From Muscardinus avellanarius (lineage: Eukaryota; Chordata; Mammalia; Rodentia; Gliridae), in the NCBI GenBank assembly GCA_963383645.1, contig OY726559.1:114069277-114133276 (forward strand): a stretch of DNA of 64,000 nucleotides, in the 5' to 3' direction. The notes under the pieces were generated by a model. It did not search any database and had not been told where the DNA came from. It was given only the letters and a program-made list of their open reading frames with translations. Below, piece after piece: positions 24,196-35,391 of the stretch; position 1 is the first letter of the stretch, and every line of letters starts with the position of its first letter. The position numbers and the translations under genes are program-made.

Positions 24196-24290
24196 AGTAC
24201 TGACTTTTGTAGTCCTGGGATTAAACCCAGGGCCTTGTACATTCTAGGCAAACCGTCTACCACTGAACTATATTCCCAGACCTTTATATT
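24196..24290 (-). repeat. Full-length ID element part
   Basis: On the - strand it reads GGTCTGGGAATATAGTTCAG, GGTAGACGGTTTGCCTAGAA and AAGGCCCTGGGTTTAATCCC. It keeps the internal GTTTGCCTAG...AAGGC segment that the deleted-ID parts elsewhere in the window lack. Confidence 0.75.
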
Positions 24291-24311
24291 TTGAGACAGG
24301 ATCTAAGGTTC

Positions 24312-24313
<2 letters not shown>

Positions 24314-24357
<44 letters not shown>
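24314..24357. repeat. (TG)n microsatellite
   Basis: About 21 TG units in a SINE tail position. Confidence 0.95.
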
Positions 24358-24358
<1 letters not shown>

Positions 24359-25040
24359 TACTGAGATTAAACCCAGGGGCATTCTACCTCCGAGCTACAC
24401 CCCCAGCCCTATTTTTTATTCTTTTTATTTTGAAACAGGGTCTCACTAAGTAAGGGCCTCGCTAAGTAGCTGAGGCTGGTTGCAAACCTGAGATCTTCCT
24501 GTCTCAGCCTCTCAAGTACTGGGATTACAAGCATGCACCACCACGCCTGGCTCTAATGTTCAACTTTTACCAAATATTTATTATCATTATTTGGCATTGA
24601 GGGTTGAACCCAGGGGCATTTGACTCTGAATTATAACCTCTGGCTTTTTTCTTTTTTTCTTTTTTTTTGGGGGGGGGGGAATCGAACCCAAGGGCATTCT
24701 ACCTTTGAGTTACACTCCCAGTCTTTTTTTTTCTTTTTTTCCAGTACTGGGGATGGAACCCAAGGGCATTCTACCTCCAAGCTATACCCCCAGCCCTATT
24801 TTTTTATTCTTTATTTTGAAAGGGTCTCACTGAGTTGCAAAGGGCCTCACTAAGTAGTAGCTGAGGCTTTGGGTGAATCACGATCCTCCCGTCTCAGCCT
24901 CCCAAATGCTGGGATTATAAGCATGTGCCACCACGCCCGGCCTGTTTTTTATTTTTATTATTATTATTTGTATGTGTGTGCGATACTGGGGATGGAACCT
25001 AGGGGTATTCAACCTCCGAGCCACACTCCGGTACTGGGGT
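24358..25040 (-). repeat. Antisense SINE cluster
   Basis: Type A copies lie at 24358-24552 and 24740-24943, with deleted-ID fragments at 24590-24725 and about 24975-25035. Confidence 0.8.
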
Positions 25041-25193
25041 GGCATATTCTTGTGTGAGAGACTTGTTTTGAAAAAAAGTGCATGGATGATCTGCAGTCTT
25101 GAAATTGGGAAGAAGAGTTAAGGCTGCACCCTGGAGGGCCTGCCTGTCAGAACTGGACTAGATCTTGGAACTGAAGTGTAAGAGAAGGAAGGG

Positions 25194-25490
25194 CCGGGTG
25201 TGGTGGCGCACACTTGTAATCCCAGCATTTGGGAGGCTGAGACAGAGGATCGCGGTCCACACACAGCCTCAGCTACTACTTAGGCCCTTTGCAACTCAGT
25301 GAGATTCTGTTTCAAAAAATAAGGAATAAAAAATAGGGCTGGGGGTGTATCTTGGAGGTAGAATGACCCTGGGTTCCATCCCCAGTGCTGCAAAAATAAA
25401 TAAAATAAAAAATAAAGTAGGGCTGGGCATGTATCTCAGAGGTAGAATTCCCCTGGGTTCAATTCCCAGCACCACACACACACAAATAAA
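25194..25490 (+). repeat. Type A SINE plus an extra ID unit
   Basis: A sense copy (25194 to about 25395) is followed by a second ID unit (25417-25472) ending in a CA-rich tail. Confidence 0.85.
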
Positions 25491-25502
25491 TAAAAGGAAT
25501 CA

Positions 25503-25715
25503 AGCCAGGCGTGGTGGCGCACGCTTGTAATCCCAGCATTCGGGAGGCTGAGACCTGGAGGATTGCGGTTTGTGGCCAGCCTTGGCTACTTAGTGAGGCC
25601 CTCTGCAACTCAGTAAGACCCAGTTTCAAAATAAAGAATAAAAATTAGGGCAGGAGGTGTAGCTAGGAGGTCAAATACCCCTGGGTTCCATCCCCAGACC
25701 TGCAAATAAATAAAA
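25503..25715 (+). repeat. Type A SINE
   Basis: A full-length sense copy with an (AAAT)-type tail. Confidence 0.9.
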
Positions 25716-26137
25716 GGAGACAGAAAGAAGGAAAGGAAGTCAGTCACAGGAGATCTGGTCAAGGGTTAGAGGCCACCCCATTCTGCTCCCCCTTTGTGGT
25801 GGGAATCCCCCTTGCTTAGCTGGCTGTGTCCTGGCCAAGGAGGGACAGCGGGGTATATTGCCTGAGGCCTGCAGGGGGTGCTGTGAGCTCACATCTCACC
25901 TGGAGAACACCACTGTACCAGGCAAGTTGGCCCCAGGAGGGCAGGGAGGAGGGTTGCTGCTGGGTGTCTGAGGGCTGAGCCTCCTCTTCCCGGAGGCTGG
26001 GAGTGGAGACAGAAGGTTCAATGGAGACCAGAGAGGCTGACTGTTCTAGGCTCCAACTCACCTGCAAAGGTGGGGAGTCCAAAGTGCTGTGCCAGATGGG
26101 ACCCTCCGGGAGGATATTTTCGTCCAAAATGGGCTCT
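25716..26137. other. Repeat-free spacer
   Basis: About 420 bp with no recognised feature. A 109-aa - strand frame (26145-25816) has no family resemblance I can name. Confidence 0.5.
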
Positions 26138-26905
26138 GGCGCCAAGCATGGTGGTGCACACTTGTAATCCTAGCATTCGGGAGGCTGAGACAGGAGGATC
26201 GTGGTTCGCGGACAGCCTCGGCTACTTAGTGAGGCCCTTTGCAACTCAGTGAGACCCTGTTTCAAAATAAAGAATAAAAAAATAGGGCTGAGGGTATAGC
26301 TAGGAGGTAGAATGCCTCTGGATTCTATCCCTAGTACTGCAAGAAATAAATAAATAAAAATACTAAAAAAATAGGACTGGGGGTGTAGCTCAGAGGTACA
26401 ATGCCCCATGGGTTCCATCCCTGGTACCGCAAAAAAACAAAAAGAATAGAAAATAGGGGTGGGAGTTGGGTGTGGTGGCGCACACTTGTAATCCCAGCAT
26501 TTGGGAGGCTGAGGCAGGAGGATCGCGGTTCGTGGATAGCCTCAGCTACTTAGTGAGGCCCTCCATAACTTAGTGAGACCCTGTTTCCAAATAAAGAATA
26601 AAAATTAGGGCAGGGGGTGTAGCTCGGAGGTCACATGCCCCTGGGCCCGCAAAAAACAAAAACAAACAATATATATATATATGTATGTATGTATGTATAT
26701 GGCTGGGGGTGCAGCCCGAGGTAAAATGCCCCTTGGTTCCATCCCCAATATTGAAAAAAAAAATAGGTCTGAAGCTGTAGTTTGGAGGTTGACTGCCCCG
26801 GGTTCCATTCCAAGTACTGCAAGGAGAAGAAGGAGGAGGAGGAGGAGGGATGTGGAATGCTCCTTGGTTTCATCCCCAGTACCAAAAAACAAAAACAAAA
26901 AAGGC
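26138..26905 (+). repeat. Sense SINE and ID cluster
   Basis: Type A copies lie at 26138-26345 and 26468-26655. Extra ID units follow at about 26370-26435, 26700-26755, 26765-26820 and 26850-26890, with TA/TG and AGG runs between them. ID units in series without left parts are notable. Confidence 0.8.
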
Positions 26906-28385
26906 CCTAAGCCCTAGGGAGAATTGGGCCATCCAGGTGGGCACACACGGGGATGCTGGCTGGCGTGGGTTGGGCCAGGCCTGGCTAGGGGAGGGTGGGA
27001 GGACCGGGAGAGCAGGTTGCCAGGGCCTGATGAAGGGATCCAGGCCTCTGCAGCCATCCACTGAGTAGGACCAGGGGCAGCACAGGGCCCCGGAGTAATG
27101 ACCCCTTCCAGGGGGGGTGGGGGCGGTGCGTTTACAAGGCCTGTCGGCGGCGCCCGGCTGCTCTGCACCCAGCCTATCTTCTGGTGCTGAGTAGCAGGCT
27201 GCCCACACCTGACCTGCCAATTAACCCTGGAGGGGCCTCACAGCACCTAATCACCATCATTAAGTAAGGGGGCCGGGGACACCAGGGCTTCCGGAGACCC
27301 GAGGGTGAGGAGGACCAAGGTCTAACCTTTTGCTTGGTCCCTGGGCCCCGCCCCAGAGGCAGCGGCCTGTGAGAGAGTGGCGTCGCCCCTGGAGGACAGA
27401 GGGAAGCCAGATGTTTCCTCCTGCTCCCTCACACGCGGCTGCGACACCCGCCACTAGCTCCGGAAACAGGAGTAAATAACACATAATGGGGACGGGGAAA
27501 GGTTGTGCTGGGTAACTGGAGGCTGGCGGGATGGCCGGGCAAGTGAGGCCACCCGTGAAGAGGGCAGCAGGCAGTGGAGGCCCAGGGCATGCGGGCTCCT
27601 GAGCCTGGGTGGGGCTGGGCTCCCCAGGACTGGCCCAAGCTCGCGGGGGCGCCTGGCATCTCGGGCCTGCACTGGGGCCGGGCGGGGTGGGGAAGTCCGC
27701 GCCAGGCTTTGGCTCCAAGCACTTTCCGGCACTTATTGTCCTTGGTGAGAACAGGACGAGGTCCCGTTCCCACTGCCCGCCCCCCCCCTCCAAGTTCTCC
27801 TCCCCAGGGGCTCGGGAAGGATGTCGGGGAAACCAGAGCGGAGCCAGAGACCCGTAGAGGCAGAGATGCTGAGAGACACAGGCCGATACAAAGGGGGAAA
27901 GGTTCAGTCAAAAGCGCCATTGAAGCTCATTGTGAGCCTGGCGGGGGCCCTGGGCTCTGTGGGAACCCTGGAAGAATGCGAGGCCGGAGGCCCTGCCCTG
28001 GGGGACCTCCGGCTGGCCTGCCCCTGGCCTGCCCCTGCGCAGACCTCCTCGACTTAAGAGTCACCAGCAGGGCTGCCTCCTGAGCCAACAATGGTAGGAA
28101 CCCTCCAGCAGGCACAGTGAGGCCACTTAATTGCACCCAGCAGGTGCTATTCTTGGCTTCCCTCTGCAGCCAAGTGGGAGTTCCTGGGGGAGGAGGAAGC
28201 AGGGCAGGATCTAGCTCCCCAAATCCACCCGCCAGGCTGAGCCGCTGGCCACACGCAGGTTGCACTGGTGAAAGTTGTTTGGTTACCATTCCTGCAAAGG
28301 CAGAGAAAAAAGGACACCCCCCCCCAGCCCCAGGTCCTGGAGTTAGGCACCCCATCACCTGGGGTGGAGGGTTAAGAGCAAACCA
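26906..28385. other. Repeat-poor GC-rich island between KRTCAP2 and DPM3
   Basis: About 1.5 kb without SINEs in an otherwise saturated spacer. It has moderate CpG and a homeobox-like TAATCACCATCATTAAG near 27248. Several long open frames overlap on both strands, as expected from base composition. I cannot assign a gene; a regulatory element or ncRNA is possible. Confidence 0.4.
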
Positions 28386-29075
28386 CAAACCAGGCCCAGC
28401 AGGGTGGTCCTGTAATCCTAATCCTGGGCTAGGAAGATTTAGAGGCCAGCCTGTGCTCAAGGTTCAGAGGCCAGCCTGCGCTCACTTAGCAAGACTCTGT
28501 TTCAAAATAAGATAAGAAGCGGGGATGGGAGCCGGGCGTGATAGCACATGCTTATAATCCCAGCATTCAGGAGGCTGAGACAGGAGGATCATGGCTTCTG
28601 GCCAGCCTCAGCTAGTGAGGCCCTTTGCAACTTAGTGAGACCCTGTTTTCTTTCTATCTTCCTTCCTTCCTTCCTTCCTTCCTCCCTCCCTCCCTCCCTC
28701 CCTCCCTCTCTCTCTCTCTCCCTCCCTCTCTCTCTACCTCTCTCCCTTCCTCTTTCTTTCTTTCTTTTTTCTTTCTTGAAATGGAACCCAGGGGAATTCG
28801 ACCTCTGAGCTACACTCCCTGCTCTATTTTTTATTCTTTATTTCGAAACAGGGTCTCACTAAGCTGCAGAGGGCCTCGCTAAGTAGCTGAGGCTGTCTGA
28901 GAACTGTGATCCTCCCGTTTCAGCCTCCCAAATGTTGGGATTACAAGTGTGAGCCACCACACCCGGCTTGAGACCCTGTTTCAAAATAAAGACTAAAAAC
29001 TAGGGCTGGGGTGTAGCTCAGAGATAGAATGCCCCTGGGTTCCATTCCCAGTGCCACACACACACAAAAAAAAAA
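28386..29075. repeat. SINE-in-SINE cluster with CCTT run
   Basis: An older sense copy lies at about 28386-28515. A type A sense copy (28531-28648 and 28970 to about 29065) is split by an antisense copy. The insert has a CCTT/CCCT-rich tail at 28655-28775, and both sides carry TGAGACCCTGTTT. Confidence 0.85.
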
Positions 29076-29239
29076 GTTGTCAATTTTATGGCAAGTCTCT
29101 CCTTTCTGTTCTTTTAGACCAGCAGTGTGACTGACCGGTCACCACACTTGGAGATGACCCCAGAAGTAGTCTACATCTGAGGCCCCGTTTGACAATAAGG
29201 CCAGAGCCAAATGGCATCCAGGCTTGTGAGGAAGCTTCT

Positions 29240-29708
29240 CTGAGAACTCCTCCCACGGGTGCAGCTTGGAATCTCAGCACTTGGGAGGCTGAGACTAGAG
29301 CATTGAAAATTTGAAGACAGCCTCAGGGAACTTAGTGACACATCAACCTACCAAGACCCTGTTTCAAAATAAAAATAAAATAGGAGCCGGGCATGGTGGC
29401 GCACGCTTGTAATCCCAGCGCTTGGGAGGCTGAGACAGGAGGATCGCGGTTTGCGGACAGCCTCAGCTACTTAGGGAGATCCTTTGCAACTCAGTGAGAC
29501 CCTGTTTCAAAATAAATAGCCGGACGTGGTGGCGCATGCTTGTAATCCCCGAGCTTGGGAGGCTGAGACAGGAGGATCGCGCAGGTTAGAAGCCAGCCTC
29601 AGCTACTTAGTGAGGCTCTCAGAAACTTACTGAGACCGTTTCCAAATAAAACATAAAATAGGTCTGGGAGTATAGCCTGGAGTAGAAAAGCTCCTGGGTT
29701 CCACCCTC

Positions 29709-29759
<51 letters not shown>

Positions 29760-29965
29760 AAAAGTAATAATAAAATAAAATAAAGAATAAAAAATAGGGC
29801 TGGGGTTGTCGCTTGGAGGTAGAATGCCCCTGGGTTCCATTCCCAGTACTGCAATAAATAAATAAATGAATAAAAATAAAAAACAAAATAGGGCTGGGAG
29901 CATAGCTTGAGGGAGAATGCCCCTGGGCTCAAACCATAGTACCAGAGAGACAAAGACAAAAATTG
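29240..29965 (+). repeat. Sense SINE cluster
   Basis: Copies start at about 29250, 29386 and 29517 (type B, with a CA run at 29713-29755). Deleted-ID units follow at about 29797-29850 and 29890-29943. Confidence 0.8.
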
Positions 29966-30224
29966 AGAGAGCCAGGGAAGGCCCCTGTCTATCCTTGTGA
30001 GGCTGAGCCCGTGCTGTCCGGCAGGACTGGAGGGTAGAATTCCTGTCCACACAGGCCTGGAGCCTAGGGCTAAAAACCTTCCCTTTTCTCTGGCAGAAGT
30101 TGCCCTGAGGGTTGAACTCAGGCTGGTTCAAGGGATTTAATGGATGGGGTCCCCTGGGGGTTCATTTCTAGTTCTCTCACACACAGGTATACTAGTATCT
30201 CAGACCTTAGAAATAGTCAGAGGC

Positions 30225-30415
30225 AAGCCCGCCATAATCCCAGTACTTGGAAGGCTGAGACAGGAGGATCCCCAGTTCAAAGTCAGCCTCAGCAGCTTAG
30301 TGAGGCTCTCAGCAACTTAGTGAGACCCAGTTTCCAACTAAAATATAAAATAGATCTGGAGGTGTAGCTCAGAGGTAGAAAACCCCTGCGTTCCATCCCC
30401 AGTAACAACCCTAGC
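30225..30415 (+). repeat. Type B-like SINE, head truncated
   Basis: A sense copy lacking the first bases. The ID part is at 30350-30405. Confidence 0.8.
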
Positions 30416-30419
30416 CCTA

Positions 30420-30499
30420 ATTTTTCCCTTCCTTCCTTCTTTCCTCCCTCCCTCCCTCTTCCTCCCTCCCTCCCTCCCTCCCTCCCTCTCTCTCTTTCT

Positions 30500-30562
<63 letters not shown>

Positions 30563-30575
30563 CTTTCTTTCTTCA
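30420..30575. repeat. (CCTT)/(CTCC)/(CTTT)n run
   Basis: About 150 bp of pyrimidine tetranucleotides between two SINEs, in the tail position of the antisense copy that follows. Confidence 0.9.
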
Positions 30576-30901
30576 ATACTGGGGATTGAACCCAGGGACA
30601 TTCTATCTCCAAGATACACCCCCAGCCTTATTTTTTAATTCTTTATTTTGAAAGAGTTTTACTAAGTTGTGGAGGGCCTCACTAAGTGGCTGAGGCTGGC
30701 TGAAAACCTATATAATCCTCCTGTCTCAGACTCCTAAGTACTTTGATTACAAGCATGCGCCACCACGTCCATCCAGGTTTTTAAATTTTGTTTTTTTAGT
30801 TTATCACAGTACTGGGAATTGAATCCAGGGGCATTCTATCTGAGCCACATCCCCAGCCATATATGTAATAAATTTTATATATTTTGTATATAATATATAT
30901 A

Positions 30902-30956
<55 letters not shown>

Positions 30957-31311
30957 TTTTTGCAGTGCTGGGATGGAACCCAGGGGCAGTCTACCTCCAA
31001 ACTACACCAATGCCCTATTTTTTATTCTTTATTTTGAACCCGGGTCTCACTGAGTTGCAAAGGGCCTCACTAATTAGCTGAGGCTGTCTGCGAACTGCGA
31101 TCCTCCAGTCTCAGCCTCCCAAATGCTGGGATTACAAGTGTGCGCCACAACACCCAGCTCCCAACCCTATTTTTAAATTTTTTATTTTGAAACAGGGTCT
31201 CACAAAGTTGCAGAGGGTCTCACTAAGTAGCTGAGGCTAGCCATGAACCCACAATCCTCCTGTCTGAGCCTCCCAAATACTGGGATTACAAGTGTGTGCC
31301 ATCACACCAGG
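30576..31311 (-). repeat. Antisense SINE cluster with (TA)n
   Basis: A type A copy lies at 30576-30775, an ID fragment at 30808-30860, a TA/TG run at 30880-30948, a type A copy at 30960-31160 and a left part at 31165-31311. The last is continued after the RPL15 insertion. Confidence 0.8.
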
Positions 31312-31333
31312 CTTATTTTTTCTTTTTCTTTTT

Positions 31334-31977
31334 GACTGTCCTAAGTTGTTTACTAGGTATGAATTTTACAAATATTGCTTGTATTACTGGTAACGGTGGA
31401 GCTGGAGAGTATTATGCCTTCTCCAGGCTGCGCGAGGAAACCACTGGTAGTGTGGTAAAATTCTTGCAGCCTGCAGATGTCAGCCCGCATCTTCCTGTGC
31501 TTGTGGACTGGCTTAATGATCCACCGGGTATCAGGATTTCTTTTGATAATGTTATGGAATGAATCAATGAAGATAATCTCAAAGAATTTGTATGTGGAAT
31601 CTTCACCAACCCAGTAAGAGTTCAGGACTCTCAGAGCCCCACAGCGGCGTCCAGCTCTCTCCTCGGCCACAGAGTGAAGGCTTCCTGCAAGCTGGTTAAC
31701 ACCATGATGGACAGCTGGCCATAGGTCACACCCATGGAACTGGGCGCTTGTGGCCACCCCAGCACATGCGAATCCTGTATATGACATAACCTTGCTGGCC
31801 GTGTATCCCAGCCTGCGCGCTTTATCGGGCCTGGTGCAGCCCCCGAGAGCTGGCGATACTGCCAGCAGCGACCCGCAGGAGAGAGAGCGCATTACGTCGG
31901 GCTGCTCCTTCCTCCATAGCTCCCATCTTGGCTTGCCTGATGGCTGCCTCCAGATGGCAAGAAAGGACCTTTCTCCC
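31334..31977 (-). pseudogene. RPL15P: RPL15 processed pseudogene
   Basis: The - strand shows strong partial identity to ribosomal protein L15 (eL15), including [54 protein letters not shown] and an intronless 3' UTR. The copy includes 5' UTR-like bases before an ATG and ends in a poly(A) tract (T-rich on +, 31322-31333). About 19 bp after ATGG are deleted. Frameshifts and many substitutions break the frame, and the poly(A) signal reads AGTAAA. It is flanked by CTTATTTTTT at 31312-31321 and 31978-31987, a target-site duplication inside a SINE. It is an L1-mediated retrocopy, not functional as a ribosomal protein gene. Confidence 0.95.
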
Positions 31978-31987
31978 CTTATTTTTT

Positions 31988-32480
31988 ATTTTGAAACAGG
32001 GCATCATTAATTTGCATAGGGCCTCACTAAGTTGTTCAGGCTGGTCTTTTTTTTGTGTGTGTGTGGTACTCCAGGAATCCAGGGGCTTTCTACCTCTGGG
32101 CTACACTCCCAGGCCTATTTTATACTTTATTTGGAAACAGCGTCTCACTAAGTTGCTGAGCCTCAGTAAGTAGCTGAGGCTGGCTTCGAACCTGCAAGAT
32201 CCTCCTGTCTCAGCCTCCCAAGTACTGAGATTACAAGCGTGTGCCACCAAGCCTGGCTTCAGGCTGGTCTTGAACTTGTGATCCTTCTGTTTCCTCCCAA
32301 GTACTGAAGTTATAGGCATAGGCCACCATGCTCGGTTATTTTATTTTATTTTTTTATAGTCAGTGACTGTGTTACTCAGGCTGGCTTTGAACTCTTGGGC
32401 TCATCGGATGCTCCTGCCTCAGCTACCCCAGTGGCTGGGTCTGCAGGTTCACACCACTGTGCCCAGCTATTAAATACTTC
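31988..32480 (-). repeat. Antisense SINEs
   Basis: The remainder of the SINE split by the RPL15 copy is itself interrupted by a type B copy (about 32055-32258). An old ID-less 7SL-like monomer follows at about 32350-32470. Confidence 0.8.
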
Positions 32481-32552
32481 CTGAAAGAAAAGGAACCAAG
32501 AGCCCCATGAGTAGCACATGAGTTATGCTTTGAACTCTGCTGAAACCCAGCT

Positions 32553-32776
32553 TTTTTTTTTTTTTTTTTTTTTTTTTATGGTACTGGGGATGGAACCCAG
32601 GGCCATTCTACCTCCGAGCTACACCCCCAGACCTATTTTTTATTCTTTATTTTGAAACAAGGTCTCATTAATTGCAAAGGGCCTCACCAAGTAGCTGAGG
32701 CCGTCCGCGAACCGTGATCCTCCTGTCTCAGCCTCCGGAATGCTGGGATTACAAACTGCGCCACCACGCTGGGCTG
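32553..32776 (-). repeat. Type A SINE
   Basis: An antisense full-length copy with a long poly-T run at 32553-32578. Confidence 0.9.
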
Positions 32777-33039
32777 AAACTCAGCTTCTGACATTGTCAG
32801 GTCCACAGGGCTGAATCCCAGCATGAGCCAGCTGTTCCTCTGACTGCCCCAGCCTGTTCCTGTCCTTCCCCGAGGCTGTCCTCTCTCCCATGTTGATCTG
32901 CTCCAGGTAACTTCTCTCCAAACCCTGACTCACCTGCCGGTTTTCCAGCCAGCTGCACAATCCTTGATCTACCATTTTCCCATAAAGCCCATCTGTAATT
33001 TTTAAAGTATGTGTTTTTGTTGATTATATGTGTGCCTGT

Positions 33040-33120
33040 CTCATTGCCCCTATGAAATTGTGGGTACCCTGAGGGCAGAGATGGACACAGTATAACCTGA
33101 CCCCTGGGAGCCCTCCAAGG
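33040..33120 (+). repeat. Possible L2 fragment
   Basis: AAATTGTGGGTACCCTGAGG then GCAGAGATGGACACAG resembles an L2 3' region. A further part may lie at 33450-33500, after the intervening SINE. Confidence 0.4.
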
Positions 33121-33250
33121 ACACAGGAAGCGCCTTGGGACCTGTGGGCACCTGAAAGTCCTGCTGCATGACACCATACACACAGGCTCTCAAGGGGCCC
33201 CGGGGGGCCCTGACCTGGGGGCCACCTCACCCCAACACAAATACCTTTTC

Positions 33251-33440
33251 AGAGCCGGGTGTGGTGGCGCATTCTAACCCCAAGCTACACCCCCAGCCCT
33301 ATTTTTTATTCTTTATTTTGAAACAGGGTCACTGAGTTGCAGAGGGCCTCACTAAGTAGCTGAGGCTGTCCTCGATCCACAATCCTCCTGTCTCAGCCTC
33401 CCAAATGTTGGGATTACAAGCATGCACCACTAAGCCCGGC
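33251..33440 (-). repeat. Type A SINE with an inverted 20-bp head
   Basis: A sense head GAGCCGGGTGTGGTGGCGCA (33253-33272) is fused directly to an antisense body that starts inside the ID part. Confidence 0.8.
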
Positions 33441-33499
33441 TCTGTTTGATATCTTTATATCTCCAAAGTCTATCATGGTGTTCAAGAAATGTGTGAAGG

Positions 33500-33715
33500 A
33501 AGCCACAGGGGGTGGCACATACCTGTAATCAATCTCAGTACTTGGGAGGGTGAGACGGGAGGACTGCAGGTTCCAGGCCAGCCTCAGCAATTTAGTGAGG
33601 TCCCTCAGCAGTTTAGTGAGACCCTGTTTCAATTAAAAAATAATAATAATAAGGCTGGGGATGTAATTTGGAGGTAGAAAATCTCTGGGTTCAACCTCCA
33701 GTACTCCCCCCACCA
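33500..33715 (+). repeat. SINE, sense
   Basis: A diverged copy with ID part at about 33655-33705 and an A-tail. Confidence 0.8.
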
Positions 33716-33735
33716 AAAAAAAAAAAAAAAAAAGA

Positions 33736-33758
33736 AACCAATCAGAGAGAGAAAGAGA

Positions 33759-33832
<74 letters not shown>
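33736..33832. repeat. (GA)n microsatellite
   Basis: About 90 bp of GAGA with a few AAA and GC interruptions, between two SINEs. Confidence 0.9.
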
Positions 33833-33835
<3 letters not shown>

Positions 33836-34144
33836 CACGCCAGGTAGCACATGCCTGTAATCCCAGTACAGGGAGGTTGAAACATGAGGATCTCAGGCTC
33901 ACAGCCAGTCTCAACAACTTAGTGAGGTCCTCTACAACTTTAGTGAGACCCTGTTTTAGAATAAAAAATAACAAGCCGGGCGTGATGGTGCACAGCGCTT
34001 GGGAGGTTGAGACAGGACGATCGCACAGGTTCAAAGCCAGCCTCAGCAACTTAGTGAGACCCCGTTTCCAAATAAAATATAAAAGGTCTGGGAGTATAGT
34101 TGGAGGTAGAAAAGCTCCTGGGTTCCACCCCCAGTACCTCAAAA

Positions 34145-34183
<39 letters not shown>

Positions 34184-34965
34184 ATATAACAGCAGGACAT
34201 GGTGGCACATACTTGTGATCCCATTACTTGGGAGGCTGTGCCAGGAGGATCACAGGTTCAAGGATAGCCCCAGCAAGTACTGAGACTCATTAATCTAGCA
34301 AGACCCTGTTTCAAAAAATAAAAATAAGCCTGCTGTGGTGGTGAATGCTTGTAATTCCAGTACTTGGGAGTCTGGGACAGGAGGATCACAGGTTTGCAGC
34401 CAGCCTCAGCTACTTAGTGAAGCTCTCAGCAATTTAGTGGGACCCTGTATTTATTGATTGATTGATTGATTGGTGGTACACGGGGTGGAACCCAGGGGCT
34501 TTCTACCTTCTGGCTATACTCCCAGACCTATTTTATATTTTATTTGGAAACAGGGTCTAAGTTGCTGGGTGATTCACTAAGTAGCTGAGGCTGGCTTCTG
34601 ACTTATGAGATCCTCCTGTCTCAGCCTCCCAAGAGTGGGGATTACAAGGTGCACCACCACGCCTGGCTGAGAGACCCTGTTTTAAAATAAAGAATAAAAA
34701 AAAAGGGCTGGGGGTGTAGCTCAGAGGTAAGATGCCCCTGTGTTTCATCCCTAGTACTACAAAAATAAATAATAGAGCCAGGCGTGGTGGCACATGCTTG
34801 TAATCCCAGTACAAGGTTCTGGGCTAGCCTCAGCTACTTAGTGAGACCCCTTGCAATTTAGTAAGACCCTGTTTCAAAATAAAGAATACAAAATAGGGCT
34901 GTGGGTGTAGCTCGGCGGTAGAATGCCTCTGGATTCCATCCCCAGGACCACAAAACAAAAAAAAA
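33836..34965. repeat. Mixed-orientation SINE cluster
   Basis: Sense copies lie at about 33836-33970, 33974-34140 (type B, AAAT tail 34141-34185), 34190-34320 and 34325-34450. An antisense type B lies at 34472-34668, a sense remainder at 34670-34765 and a sense copy at 34770-34960. An ATTG run is at 34453-34475. Confidence 0.8.
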
Positions 34966-35019
34966 ACAAAGAAAAAAAAAACAATGTTTGAATGAATGGG
35001 GGGTTTCTTCTTCTCTTTC

Positions 35020-35148
35020 CTTTTTTTTTTTTTAAACTCTATTGAAGATGGAACTCAGGTGCATTCTACCTCCAAGATATACCCCAACCCTATTTTTTTT
35101 ATTCTTGATTTTGAAACAGGGTCTCACTAAGTTAAGGAGGGCCTCACT
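35020..35148 (-). repeat. Truncated antisense SINE upstream of DPM3
   Basis: A poly-T run and ID part followed by a shortened left part. It ends about 340 bp before the DPM3 exon 1 donor. Confidence 0.75.
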
Positions 35149-35391
35149 AAGTGAATGAATGGGGCTTCTGCGCTGGCAAACTGAATTTAAGGGGATCAAT
35201 GTCACATTCCCACTTTGTGGCAGCGTTTAGGAGTGTGCAGGCTTTCCACGCGCCCCACGCCAGCTTGCAGCGGGTTTTGACGGAGGGAACAAAATTCGAG
35301 GCCCCTCTCAGACACGGCCCGCGGGCCCTGAGGCCTGCTGAAACCGGGCAGGCCGAGCGCAGAGCCGAGTCCACTCGGCGCCGCTCGGAGA

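Noticed and set aside
27260..28460. Several 130-177 aa frames on both strands
   Set aside because: No homology recognised, mutual overlap and no splice or poly(A) support; treated as composition effects.
31296..31562. 88-aa + strand frame ([14 protein letters not shown])
   Set aside because: It is antisense to the RPL15 pseudogene.
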